64,000 nt of DNA from Owenia fusiformis (lineage: Eukaryota; Annelida; Polychaeta; Sabellida; Oweniidae). Location of the stretch: the NCBI GenBank assembly GCA_903813345.2, contig CAIIXF020000007.1:32537564-32601563 (forward strand), read 5' to 3'. The translations under genes were made by a program, and so were the position numbers. Position 1 is the stretch's first letter. The number at the start of each line of letters is the position of its first letter. Below, one piece after another: positions 1 through 11,623 of this stretch. Below the pieces are notes generated by a model. It made no database searches, was not told the origin of the DNA, and worked only from the letters and a program-made list of their open reading frames with translations.

Positions 1-195
1 GAAAAATGAAAAAGTCGGAAAAGCATTTACACTTATTTCTATCAAATGCTGTGTTTATGCATCATCATCGACGCAACAAAGGTGATATGGTTTCATTAAG
101 ATTCGGGTTCTAACCTTTAGAAGGTAAGTCAGACTCCCAAACGTCAGCTAACTCTTATATTTAGCATGTTAGCGACGAACTCAGGCCATGAAAAC
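1..195. repeat. terminal repeat of an inverted-repeat element, cut by window edge
   Basis: Bases 1-183 match 2410-2593 almost base for base (GAAAAATGAAAAAGTCGG to TTAGCGACG), so this is the right end of a second copy of the element at 1780-2612; its body lies outside the window. Confidence 0.7.
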
Positions 196-382
196 AATTC
201 TAATAGGTGCCTTATAGTCTGAATATAATTCAGACTAAATAGGATATAGTCTATGTCTAGTTACTAGTGAGGCCTAGGATCAGTACTGGGTTCCTAGTAT
301 CTCAATATTTGGCTAGTCTATCAAATAATAGAGCCTCTAGTTATTTGGCTAAATAAAGACCTAGTAAAAGATCTAGGCTAAA

Positions 383-1083
383 ACATCATGATCATCATCA
401 CATGGTTATGGGAAGTCCTCCATATATTACTTATATTATTTGTCAGGTTACGCAGCTTCCATCCAAAATAAAAAATATGTATTTTTAAAATAAATTATTT
501 GTCTAGTTTTCGTTAAACAAATATCCTGAGACACATAGGGCCTGTAGAAAACACTAAACAGAAAAATAAAAAAAATATTCATACCTCCAAATCTGCTTTA
601 TTGGTCAGATAATGCACCAAATCATAATGGTTGTTCAAAATAAAAATTTAAGGGGACGGAGCGCCTTATCTCGCGAGAATAAAGCAAATCACGCAAAGGC
701 GCGTGATTTTTTCGACCAATCAAATAGCTTGAAATTTACCAAACCATTTCGTCCAGTGTTTCACAACCCATGACACATGCGCAGTAGAAATTGTCAATTT
801 ACTGAGCGGACCTTTCAATGGCCTGGAGAAATTTTACTCACGAGAATTGATGATTACTGAACACATATAGGCATAAGAGGTGAGCAACCCAGTTATTTTT
901 GCGTATAAATGTTTCAAGAATAGCATGATATCAAATAATCTGTACATTATGCTACAATTCATTCAAAAATTGAATCTAGAGGACAAGTGACTATATTTTT
1001 TTCATATTTTTTAATTTTTAGCCGCATAACCTGGTGTACATACCTCCTAGATGGAGGACTTCCCACTATCCGTGCATCATCAT
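383..1083. mobile_element. inverted-repeat element with CpG-rich core
   Basis: About 60-70 bases at 383-455 pair with 1021-1083 (shared GGGAAGTCCTCCAT in opposite directions, then AGGTTACGCAGC against GCCGCATAACCT). Between them lies a GC-richer core (650-740) with TCTCGCGAGA at 669-678, a hairpin AAATCACGC..GCGTGATTT and a CCAAT box at 715. No coding frame. Ends and target duplication are not certain. Confidence 0.5.
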
Positions 1084-1779
1084 CATGAAATTAAAAAAAA
1101 ATTAAATGTTGATGCAAACTTTGCCTACCTGTGTGTCAGCCATTTGCTGTGTTTTTTAAATCAGTTGTTGCTTCTATTGAATCACCATTGTCTAAAGACA
1201 AATTGATTAAAGCATGATAGCCTTTCTTTTCTTTATTATCACGAAATTCATTAATATTTCAACGAGAAAAAGTTGCAAGTAAATTTCCAATATGGCGGAT
1301 GTGTTCTTGTTGCTAGGTGACTGCAAGCTGAGACTACTAAACTTTATTCTGATGTGTGTATGTTTACAGAATTGATATATAATATTTTTGTACACTAATG
1401 AATTGAAATCTAATTTAGATTCTATTTTATTTTCTTAATTAAATAAAAATATTATCTTATTGATAAAAACTAAAAAACTAAAATGCATCTTAATTACGAC
1501 ATTGATTTCGCAGCTGGTCACTTACGGCATATACAGTTTCACAATTTCATTCTGATTCAGGTGGGTCAGAAGCTGGTAAGTTATGTTACTTTAGCGAATC
1601 CAACAATTAGTTTGCAAGATGAAAGCATTTTTGAAATTTCCTTCTTATTAGACATCATACATATCAACTATTTTTAGCTCATTTGCACTGAATTTCTTTA
1701 AGAAAAGAGTTGAACATGCATGAACAACAAGAAAATCAAGTGAAAATCAAAATGACACTAGAAAAATTTACTCGAGTCT

Positions 1780-2612
1780 CTACTATTTTTTTCAAGGCCT
1801 GTTTGCGTCGCTAACATGCTAAATATAAGAGTTAGCTGACGTTTGGGAGTCTGACTTACCTTCTTAAGGTTAGAACCCGAATCTTAATGAAACCATATCA
1901 CCTTTGTTCCGTCAACCATGGAGCATTTGCCACAACATCCAAGAGGTAAATCATGGATCGAGAAAATGAATGATTTCCTTGTAAGTTCCGGAAGTTTCAA
2001 TACGAAAAATTACCGAACATATGTGAAAACCGAATATTTGTTCGTTGTTTTCACGATTTACAGGTTCGTTTGTTCTTCAATGTTTTGGTCTAAATTATAA
2101 AGCATCACCAACAGGTCTTTCTCTATTAATCGACTAATACAGCAGACGGCTCATATTTCTACGTAGCATTTCATTCAGACCAATAGTGGGAGTGTAGATC
2201 ACACAGTTTCGTTCGTTGCGTACTTCACTTGAAATTGGTAATTTTTAATATTGACTACTTCACTCAGCTTGGCGGATGTAGAACATTGCTTAATATTCTT
2301 TTAATTTTCACACCAGACATGCTTGGTTGACACGTCAACAAAGTAAAGTTCAAGGGTCAATGCGTTATTTCGTGATAACTACAACGCCTTCCCGGAAGTC
2401 AACATTGATGAAAAATGAAAAAGTCGGAAAAGCATTTACGCTAATTTCTATCAAATGCTATGTTTATGCATCATCATCGACGCAACAAAGGTGATATAGT
2501 TTCATTAAGATTCGGGTTCTAACCTTTAGAAGGTAAGTCAGACTCCCAAACGTCAGCTAACTCTTATATTTAGCATGTTAGCGACGCAGACAGGCCTTGA
2601 AAAAAATAGTAG
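1780..2612. mobile_element. 833-bp element with about 132-bp terminal inverted repeats
   Basis: Left arm 1780-1911 (CTACTATTTTTTTCAAGGCC inward) is the inverse of the right arm 2480-2612. The core 1912-2479 has a 60-codon open frame from 1918 (MEHLPQHPRGKSWIEKMND) of no recognised family. I see no target-site duplication. Likely a non-autonomous DNA transposon. Confidence 0.65.
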
Positions 2613-3783
2613 CTTACTGCTAGACGTAACTTCATTGATTTCGTATGTACTGTGCTACACGCACCTACACGCACCTAGAATTCATTTTTAATAAATTTTA
2701 TAAATATTTCTAAGAATATTAATTATATTTAGGATGAAGCGTTGCTTGTCTGGATTTAGATATTTCAAAATTTCATTTCGGAGTTTGACACATGGTGGAA
2801 TTTTCTCGCTGTAGCTAAAAATGGCTTCCGGTTCTGGACGTGAATTCAATATTTGAAATTATTCTCGCTTAAAGAAATCAAATAGATTCAGACGGGGATG
2901 TGAGCTGATGTTCTTCAAATCTATACATAAAGGTATATTTCATATTATTATGCCATATTTACTGTGCGTGTGACACAATGATTTACAATATTTATAATAC
3001 TAAGGCAGCTCAATCTTCCTCCTCAAAGCCGGAATATAGAGAAGGCTTTGGACCGAAGTAAAGAAAAATCATAATGCTATTTTGACAAAACTGATCCACT
3101 TTTTATGGAAATAGGCTACCACAGAGAAAGACAATGAACAAACTACATTTTACTGCTTGTTTTCTGTTAGCTAGGTAACATGTTGACGTCACAAATTAAA
3201 AATATAATAAACACTGTGATGTGTGACGTTTAGCTTTCTTGTCTGTTTAGTTGATAGGGCAATAAGTAACTGATGTCATAGTTTATGTAATATTACGTCA
3301 TATCTTCATCACAAACACAACATATGACGTCGTGATCGTTGCTTTGATGATTTGCCATATAAGGTAATAATGGCAGACTTTGGGTCACGTGACTGGTCGA
3401 CAGTCGGTCCATAGAACGAATGGCTCCGCCCACTTCGTTGGGGGCCTTCGTAAAAAACTTGATCCTCAATAATAGGAAAGTATAGTCTATATACAGAGTG
3501 AAGTCTTGATCCCATCCTGGGAGTGTCAATAACACTGATTCCTCTATCCCTACTTGGGAGAGCCAATAAATAAATCTCTATCCCTGCCTGGGAAATCCAA
3601 ATACACTGCGCTCTTATATTCCGTAGATATGTCAGTTTGAGCGAAACTTAAACAAGGTATAGAGTCCTATCTCTTAAAGTCTAGTCTTCATCATACTAGT
3701 AGTTTCTCTTGGATTGTCTGAGGTTACGTCCTGAAATCATAAAGCAATAATTAGCGATATGAGGGTGGGAAAGGGTGGGAGTA
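2613..3783. other. anonymous intergenic DNA with short tandem repeats
   Basis: No gene seen. Bases 3505-3600 hold three loose copies of a roughly 42-base unit around CTATCCCTGCCTGGGA / CTATCCCTACTTGGGA / GATCCCATCCTGGGA. A GC-richer segment at 3418-3465 (GGCTCCGCCCACTTCGTTGG) has a weak cousin near 52890. Confidence 0.4.
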
Positions 3784-3880
3784 AGTGAACTCTAATAAGA
3801 TTTGCTCATGAAATTACAATTCATTGGCGAGATATCTTAAGAAATTAAAGAAATTAATTTCGCAGCGATCTTATTAGAGT

Positions 3881-4809
3881 TCACTGATGCATGTTAAAAG
3901 TTACTAACCTCTGAACGATTGAAGAGAAATCGTTAGTTTCTCGCTTGTAAAACTTGTAAAAAGTTGAAACATTAGTCCAATTTGCTGTTTCAATAATTTG
4001 ACTAGTTGACAAGCCTGATACCCAGGCCTTAGATGTTGATGCTGCCCTTGTTGAATGTGCTTTGAAAATACCTGTATCAATCCCAGCATCTTTCATTACC
4101 TGTTTGATTCATCCTGCTATGGTACAGGCCTTAACTGGATTGAAGGGTTGGACATTAGATAAGAACAGTTTTTGTTCTTCTGTTTTCCGGACGGACTGAG
4201 TTTGTGTTAGTTTTGTTTTCACTGTTTTGACAACGTCAAGATATTGATTTTCTTCAAATTCCTTGAACTTTAAATTTGTATAAGGTCTCGACTGAGTTGC
4301 TGTTTTCGATAAACCATCCAGCTGAGCAATGATTTCAGAGCCTTTATCTAGAAACAATTTAGGATTTAGTTTATGCAGTTCTGATCCCCTACATATGCTT
4401 GTAAGTGCCATGAGTATTGCCAATTTACCTGACAGCTGCTTTCTGTTCAAAGACTTATTTTCACCCAGGCTTTGAATGTATTGTAATACTCTGTTGACTT
4501 CCCATGTGTTTTGATACCTAGGCTTTGGTAGGTTTCATTGAAAAAAACTTTCATTAAATCATGAATTTTGGGATGTTGCCCTACCTTATGACCATCTATT
4601 GGTTTGAGATATGCTGACAAGCTTGATCTATATGTGTTTAAAGTAGAGTATGACTTACCTTCCTGGTACATTTCTGTCAGAAAATAAGCTACATTGACCA
4701 CAGTGGTTGAAATGGAATCAAAACCTTGTTTACCACACCAGCTAACCCAGACCTTCCAGGGGCCATTGTAAGCAGATCTAGTACATGTCCTTCTGGCTTT
4801 AATAAGCAT
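3881..4809 (-). pseudogene. DIRS tyrosine recombinase, broken
   Basis: N-terminal SAM-like binding domain in 4809-4447 (SAYNGPWKVWVSWC, YSTLNTYRSSLSAYL), then a frame change to 4450-3881. Catalytic residues are visible: Arg in CRGSELHKL near 4380, His and Arg in AHSTRAAST near 4050, Tyr in TFYKFYKR near 3955. A single TGA at 4109-4111 interrupts the frame where related proteins usually have Trp (AG-W-IKQV). So the RHRY set is intact but the frame is split in three. Confidence 0.8.
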
Positions 4810-4849
4810 TTCTGAAGTTTTCTCTGAAAAGCCTTGGTTTTGATACTAA

Positions 4850-6420
4850 CTCCTGATATCCTCCAAGCCGCTAAGGTTAGACTGCTCTGTTCTATTAAAG
4901 GATGTACCTGACCTAGTGGCAATGTCAATAGATTTTGATGAGAAGGAATTAAAATTGGACATTCCACAGCCATTTCCAACAGCTGAGGGTACCAAGCTGC
5001 TGTTTGCCATGTTGGAGCTATGAGAATTAGTACTGCTGACTGTCTCCTTACCTTTGCCAGTGTCCGTTGTATCAGGCAAAATGGTGGAAAGGCATATAAT
5101 AGCTTCATGCTCCAATTCTATCGCTGTTGCATGAGGATCCATTTTCCAACTGTAATACATCTCTTTCTGAGCATTCAGTCTGTCTGCAAACAAGTCTATA
5201 TGTGCTGTTCCCCACTCCTTCTCTATCTGTGAGAAAATGCTCTTCTCCAGCATCCAATTTGATGCACCTTATTCTTGATATTTCCTTGATGCCTGGTCTG
5301 CAATCAGGTTTGATTTGCCGGGGAGGTACTCCGAAGTAATGGTGATCCTTTTCATGAGGCAGTATTTGAATAATTCCTGACTCCTTTCTAGCAGATTCAG
5401 TGACTTTGTTCCCCCCATCTTGTCTATGTATGTTAATGCTGTTTTGTTGTCTGTTCTTATGTGAATATGACAATTTATTTGATTCTTGGTGAATGACCTG
5501 ACTGCCATTTCTATGGCTTTCAATTCTAATATGTTTATGTGTTACTTTGATTCTTTCAAACTCCACTGTCCCTGAATGACATTCCCTTGTGACTCCGCCC
5601 CCCAACCAGTTAGAGAGCTGTCCGTGGTTATTATTATGACCGGGTCTGTCACTTTGATTGCTTTCCCGTTCCAATTGTCTATTTCTTGCTCTCACCACAT
5701 AAGTTCTTCCTTTACTGGTGTTGTCATTTTGATAACCGAGGAGTATGACTGATTGAAAATTTTTAACCCTTGAGTTTTCAACCTTTGAAGGTGACGATAA
5801 TGGAGGGGAGCTGGGATTATTGCCATTGTACATGCCGACAGTTTGCCTATTACCATGGCTAAATGATGGACTGTTGTGAATTGTTGTTTCCACAAATTGT
5901 GACATACCTGCTTGATTGATTCTGCTTTCTCTGGGGGAACTTTCATGTTCATGTCTATTGAGTTCACAATGAAACCTAGATACTCTATCTTTTGGCAAGG
6001 TTGAATCACTGATTTTTCCCAAATTATCAGGAACCCCAGTACGCATCTTTTAAATCCAACTTTATCATGAAGTTGTTGGGCTGTATTAAGTTCTTTAACA
6101 TTGCTAACCCTTCCATTTTGAAATGTTGATATTTCACATACTGATTCAGAGGTTTTAGGTTCAATATTGGTCTTTGAGACCCATCTTTTTTCTCCCTCAA
6201 AAACAGATGGGACAAGTGTTGATCTTTGCTTGACTTTACAATTTCTAATACATTTTTTTCTATCAACTTTTTTTATTTCTAAGTCTATGGCTTGATTTTG
6301 AGTCTTGTTGAAGCAAGGCCATGATATATGATTGTTCATTGGTGGTTTTGCTGTGAATTCGATTTTGTAGCCTCGAACTATGTTTAGAATTTCTGAATCT
6401 TTTGTGACTTTTGCCAATTT
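4850..6420 (-). pseudogene. DIRS reverse transcriptase / RNase H, broken
   Basis: RT entry at 6266-6027: FLREKKDGSQRPILNLKPLN and MIKLDLKDAYW. The chain then jumps, near 6040, straight to the segment that should follow the palm (LGFLIIWEKS, IEYLGFIVNS, 6035-5930), so the YLDD catalytic box and about 90 residues are missing. RNase H follows: IITTDSS near 5640-5620, ELKAIEMAVRS at 5523, RTDNKTALTYID near 5455, ADQASRKY near 5285. Then LFADRLNAQ near 5190 and YAFPPFCLI near 5095, the conserved DIRS region after RNase H. Several stops and frame changes. Confidence 0.75.
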
Positions 6421-7745
6421 TGAATGAATTTTGGCAGTCTTGCCCCTACTGTGAAAATGTGTGGTATTTTCTGAAACCCAAGTTTCAACAAAATGTTTAC
6501 CTGATCTACCTGATTTGTGTCCTGCTTCTGTCCAGTTTGGGATACTTGACTTAAGCTGATTAATTGATTTGTCAACATACCTGTTTGAGCTTTGGTCTTT
6601 ATCAGCATCTCTGGCTGTGCCTCTACCTCAGCCTCGACCTCTGCCACTACCTCTGGATTTGTCAGAGTGGCTTTGCCACCCTCCTTGCTGGTTTCTCTGA
6701 TTGGTACTTGAAGAGTGGCCCCCACGAAAGGGCTTGTTAAAATACCTTGAACCTGTAGATTTATCACTTTTAAGGTTCTTCCTCAGATATGCCATGTCTT
6801 TTCTCTCTTTGGCTCTTTGAAACTTTTCTTTTCGAACAACTCTTTTGGTGTTTTAATGAACCTCTTTTCATTGATTCTGAGAAACTCATTGATTTCTCGT
6901 TTGTCAAAGCTCAATATTGGAGCCAAAAGCTCATAACGTCTATAATAAGATAACATTTGGTTTGTTTGACCCGCAATAAGAATTGCTTTTTGAATAAGTG
7001 TGCTTATCATTTTCTTGTCCAGATCATTAGACTCTAACAGTTTCCAAATAGTGCACAAAGGACCCATAACATCTATCAGTTTGTTTTGAACTGTTTGCCA
7101 ATGCTTGTCATTTTTATTAGCAGCTTTACTCGAAAGTTTTGTAATCTGACAATTTACTCTTTGCACTTTCAAAGTTTCACACTTTGGTAACGGAACCTTG
7201 TCTACCATTTAATCATACGTTTCTCTAGTCAATGTTTCTTCTGCCCAATATTTTTTTATAAAGGCAGAGTGTGATTTTTCCAACTTCCACTGGTTCTTTT
7301 TAGACTCCAATAACGGATCAAAAAATGATTTGTCAGTGCTAGAATCTGAGCTTGAGTTTGAGCTTGAGCTCGAACTATCACTATCATCTGAGCTACTAGA
7401 TGATGTATCATATTTCCTTGATTTTGTTCTATGTTTCTTTTTAGGAATTTTAAATGAATCCAAACCTCCAGCTGATCTAAAGCTAATGATGTCATCATTT
7501 TTCTTTCTTTTGACACTTTTTTCAAGATGATCTACATTTTCAAGTGTTTTCCTCTTGTTTTTCCTAACATGCTTTTGGTTATCAAGACCTTTGTTAGCTT
7601 GTCGACTATCTATGCCATTATTGTTTTCATCAGGGCTATCTAAGCCTCTAGACCGGCTATCTAAGCCTTTGTCACTGTATGTGTCATGACCTCGGCCATC
7701 TTGATTTTCTTGAACGGAACAAACTTGTTCTCTTTCTGACTCCAT
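6384..7745 (-). pseudogene. DIRS gag-like ORF, broken
   Basis: Starts at 7745 (MESEREQVCSVQENQDGRGH). The first 178 codons hold low-complexity repeats (GLDS) and a long serine tract (DTSSSSSDDSDSSSSSS). An in-frame TAA at 7209-7211 is followed at once by ATG in the same frame, and the frame goes on to 6783 (VDKVPLPKCETLKV, later YYRRYELLAPILSF), typical of the DIRS structural protein. A further stretch to 6384 in the same frame class is partly shifted: a zinc-knuckle-free, Gly/Arg-rich end can be read in another frame. Confidence 0.7.
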
Positions 7746-7760
7746 TATCTAAATGATTAG

Positions 7761-8285
7761 AACTTTCTGATACAAATGTTGTTATCTAAACTATCAATAC
7801 TACTGTTTCAAAGTTATCAATAATGATAAACCTCAGATTTACTTACATAAAATGAGAATTTTTTAAATTCCAGCGTGCATTTTCCATGACACGAAACATG
7901 TTTACTAGTTGAAAGCAACGGTACAATAGGCCCGGTTATAGGTTGAGATTGACCACAGCACATTCAAGCGTATTAATTTATACTAATTAATAACTTTAAA
8001 GTGCTAAATTGTTCATCGAGTGAATGTTTTTTTGACCCATTTCCAATATGGCGGTTTGTTGTTGTAGTGCATTTAATGCTGCTTTTTCCTCAGCAGTTGG
8101 TCACTGTGTACTTTGTTTGTCTCTCGGTGCTCTCACTCTGTTCTTTTCACTTGTTGCACAGCTTTATAGTTTATGAGTTTTACTTTATTATTATACTTAG
8201 TACTCTTTCTTAATTGTTTCCTTGTTTCAGATTGTTTATTTTACATTATTTACATACAGTCTCTATCTGTTGTTTTTTAATGTTA
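7761..8285. other. intergenic, nothing recognised
   Basis: AT-rich, between the DIRS copy and the LINE remnant. A short frame opening at 8048 (MAVCCCSAFNAAF) ends after about 45 codons and has no visible partner exon. Confidence 0.4.
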
Positions 8286-9474
8286 TTACAGTCTATTTGT
8301 TTTCTTTACATAATCCATTAGATATGATCTAATGTATGTATTCTGTTCTCTAGTAAGAGATTTATTCATTCCAGTCAATAGCTTTATATCCACTGCTGGT
8401 TTCACTTTTGCTACTAATAGAACTTTTTCAATGGAGAAGAACATCTGTTCTCTCTCCTCAGTGTACATGGAGCAGTCATACAAATAGTGATTCACTGTCT
8501 CTACTTTGTTATATGTAGGGCATAGTTTGCTAACATCAAGTCTTATTTTAGCCATGTGGCTGTTCAGATTGGTATGACCTGCTATTATCTGGTTAATTTT
8601 ACAGAATTCAGCTCTTCTGTTTTCAAGTAATTTGTTGTCGGTACCTACAGTGTCAATAACTCTCTGGGTGTGTTTTTACCTTGGAATAGCTCTCATGTTT
8701 ATCTGCCATTTAACTAATGCAGTTCTTCTGATACAACTGTAGGATTCTTCCTTACTTTGAGTTATAGTGGTGTCTGGCAGGGACGCTGCTTCCTCTGCTG
8801 CTCGCTTGGCATATGTATCTGCAAGTTCATTACCAAAAATACCAAGGTGACTAGGGACCCAGTAATATATCAGAGAATTGTTATTTTCACTTAAATTAAA
8901 GGCCAGGAGCCTGCTATTTTGAATACATTGAGATTCAGTTCTGGGTTTGGTGCTGGTGAAGGTGCTCAACAGTGCTGGTTGGTAATCGCCAAAATTATGT
9001 ATTTAAGAGTGACTTGTAGAAGTGGAATTAAGGAATTCAAGTGCCAGGTGTAAAGCCTGAATTTCACCACAGAAGTTGTTGCTCTTATTGCTAACCGCTC
9101 TCTTTAGACATATTGGCTCAGATTTACGTAACCTGCTAAAAATACAATCGCGCTGGCTCCCATAGGACCAGGGTTTTTAAGGATAGAACCATCAGAAAAT
9201 ACAATTACATGTATATCATTTGTGCCAAGATTTGTATTTTATTTGTGATGATTTCACATTGCTCTTTCTTTGATATTCTAGAAATAGAGCATCCTTCTTG
9301 AGAATTTACAAGGTAGGATGGGAACAGTGAGCTCGGTTGGAACTCTTTCTCAAAAATTACATCTCTCGAGTCACTGTTAAATTCTTTGAGTCTTGACTTA
9401 AGTATACTGAATAAAGTTGGTCTTTGTTCAGTGATTCTACTATTTGACTGGTTTGCTACGAGTGAGATACGCAA
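8286..9474 (-). pseudogene. I-type LINE 3' remnant with RNase H
   Basis: Minus-strand remains of a non-LTR retrotransposon. RNase H motifs can be read in broken frames: FSDGSILKNPGPMGA near 9190-9145, GEIQALHLALEF near 9070, then YYWVPSHLGIFGNELADTYA at 8870-8810. A C-terminal zinc-binding segment follows (CPTYNKVETVNHYLYDC, 8523-8473), the usual end of I/Jockey-type ORF2. The RT core is absent: 5'-truncated and several stops. The part at 9474-9205 probably comes from the region between RT and RNase H. Confidence 0.75.
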
Positions 9475-10193
9475 TGAACAAAATGAATTTTGAGAATGAG
9501 CTTGGTTCGGACAACCTCCGGAGATTTACGAAAATGTCCGAACAGAAAACACCATGTTGGAATTTGGCAGAAAAAACATTCACTTGACTAGCAATTACAA
9601 GTTTTGATCAAAAAGGAAGCACTTCAGCCCTCCAATATTTGCACAAAAGGATGATAACGATGTATGACATAGTTAGAGAACAAAAGTAAGCTGCTGATCA
9701 ACTCAATTCATGTTTCCAATCCTCAAGTTTAAATAATGTCTGAGTTTCGATAGAATGTCACCCCTCCGTGCTGCCATGACCGTTGCAGTGTTATCGTGAA
9801 AGCCTGACTTTAACATTACCACAGTCATCAAAGCCTTGCAACCATTGCCACAGTCATAATAGGCTTTAAACATCACCACGGTCATGACAGGCCTTCACAT
9901 GTTGGTCTCAAGTTGTTCGATGTATCTTGGCTTTGGATAAGCATAAACACGGTTCTTGAAGTCACCCCAGAGAAAATGTTTGGGTTGTCAAATCTGTTGA
10001 ATAAGGAGGCACTCACAATGTCTTTACACAGCGAAGAAACTGCTTTCTTGGGAATTTTTGTGTGGCCCTTGCTGTACATGGAGGGGCTCAAACTGTCTGG
10101 AACCACAGTGTTCTCATTTGGGTATCATTCAGTCTCCGTAACTCTGGCAGATGGAATGCCATTATCAATTAACCACTAGATCATTTAACGATA
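9475..10193. other. intergenic with short decayed tandem repeat
   Basis: 9772-9905 has about four loose 28-40 base copies around CCACAGTCAT / CCACGGTCAT. A 74-codon minus-strand frame at 9882-10106 (SKGHTKIPKKAVSSLCKDIV) looks like a worn protein fragment, family unknown. Confidence 0.35.
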
Positions 10194-11189
10194 ATTATCC
10201 CACCGAACGAAGTTCGAGAGGGATATAGGAAAGCCGTCTGTCCGTCTGTTTGTCCGGGCGATAACTCAAATACCGTTTCACAGATTTGATTCAAATTTTA
10301 TAGGCTTATGCCTTATGGGTGTAGGACCTCTGCTCGAGAAGGAATTTTCAATATGGCCACTGAATTCAAAATGGCCGCCATTTTTCGTAAAAAATTTAAT
10401 CTTTAATAACTCAAATACTAGTTTGCGGATTTGGTTCAAATTGTATATGATGATGCCAAGGGACACAGTAGATCTGTTCGAGTTACAATTTTCATGATGG
10501 CCGCTGAATTTCAAAATGGCGGCCATTTTTCGTAAAATACGTAATCTTTGATAACTCAAATACCATTGAACGGATTTGGCTCAAATTTTATATGATAATG
10601 CCTAGGGACACAATAGATCTGTTCAAGAAAGAATTTTCAAGATGGCGGCTTGATATTCAAAATGGCGGCCATTTTTCGTAAAAAAGGTAATCTTTGATAA
10701 CTCAAATACCAGTGAACGGATTTGGCTCAAATTTTATATGATGATGCCTAGGGACAAAGGAGATCTGTTCGAGAAAGAATTTTCAAGATGGCCGCTGAAT
10801 TTCAAAATGGACGCCATTTTTCGTAAAAAACGTAATCTTTGATAACTCAAATACCAGTGAACAGATTTGGCTCAATTTTTATATGATGATTCCTAGGGAC
10901 ACAGTAGATCTGTTCGAGAAATTTTTTTCAAGATGGCAGCTGAATTTCAAAATGGTAGCCATTTTTTATAAGAAAAACGTAAATTTTGATAAGTCAAATA
11001 CCAGTGAACAGATTTGGTTCAAATTTTATATACTGATGCCTAGAAACACAGTAGCTCTGTTCGAGAAAATTTTTTTAAGATGGCGGCTGATCTTCAGAAT
11101 GACTGCCATTTTTCATTTTCGTAATCTTTGGTAACTCAACTGCCGTTCGGTGGGATTTGCTACTCCGTGGAGTTGCTGTTTTTCTAGTT
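10194..11189 (+). mobile_element. hairpin-headed tandem-repeat element, family 1, copy 1
   Basis: Starts ATTATCCCACCGAACGAAGT, in which CGAACGAAGTTCG is a hairpin, then GTCTGTCCGTCTGTTTGTCC. About six units of roughly 145 bases follow (GATAACTCAAATACCAGTGA ... TTTTCAAGATGGCGGCTGAA ... CAAAATGGCGGCCATTTT). Ends TTCGGTGGGATTTGCTACTC then GTGGAGTTGCTGTTTTTCTAGTT. The two ends share CCCACCGAAC in opposite directions. No coding capacity; a non-autonomous element of unknown mechanism. Confidence 0.8.
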
Positions 11190-11623
11190 GACCTGGTTCT
11201 CTGTGATTGTTCCGCCATCTTCAACCTTCTTACAATTTTACATGGAAAATGAAGATCTATCATTAAACAAATATCTTTCAGTATAATATTAGATCGATAT
11301 CGAACGGTCTCTAGCTGAAATAATAAAGATAATCGGGGAGAATATATCATTCAATTGCGGGGCTCCACTAGGGAATTTTGCAATATTGTTTACTGATTTT
11401 ATTTATTCATTGATTCTTGGTTCATTTAGCGATCTTTACCGTAAACTCTCCAATAACAATCCTATCCATTATTATACTCCGTTCTGATGTTGCAAATTAG
11501 TCATATTTGGCAAGAAAACTTTGCCATACATGAAATTCCCGGGGATTTTTACTTCTTCCATATATCTAATCGAGAGTGCAGTGTTCTCCCCAGGATTTTA
11601 TCTCAAGTGGGTGCAAAGTTCTT

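Larger units (their letters stand above)
3784..7760 (-). mobile_element. DIRS-type tyrosine-recombinase retrotransposon, decayed
   Basis: On the - strand, in order: gag-like region (7745-6384), reverse transcriptase and RNase H (about 6420-4850), tyrosine recombinase (4809-3881). This gene order and the use of a tyrosine recombinase in place of a DDE integrase are the marks of DIRS elements. Frames are broken by stops, shifts and an RT deletion, so this copy is dead. The 3' side ends at 3784-3885 in an 18-base perfect inverted repeat; the 5' limit near 7760 is approximate. Confidence 0.85.

Noticed and set aside
1290-1350. Gene start at ATGGCGGATGTG
   Set aside because: The frame closes after a few codons and no exon follows; ATGGCGG also occurs in local repeats.
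8042-8213. First exon of a gene starting MAVCCCSAF (THAP-like look)
   Set aside because: The Cys spacing does not follow the THAP pattern, no donor or next exon fits, and the frame ends soon.
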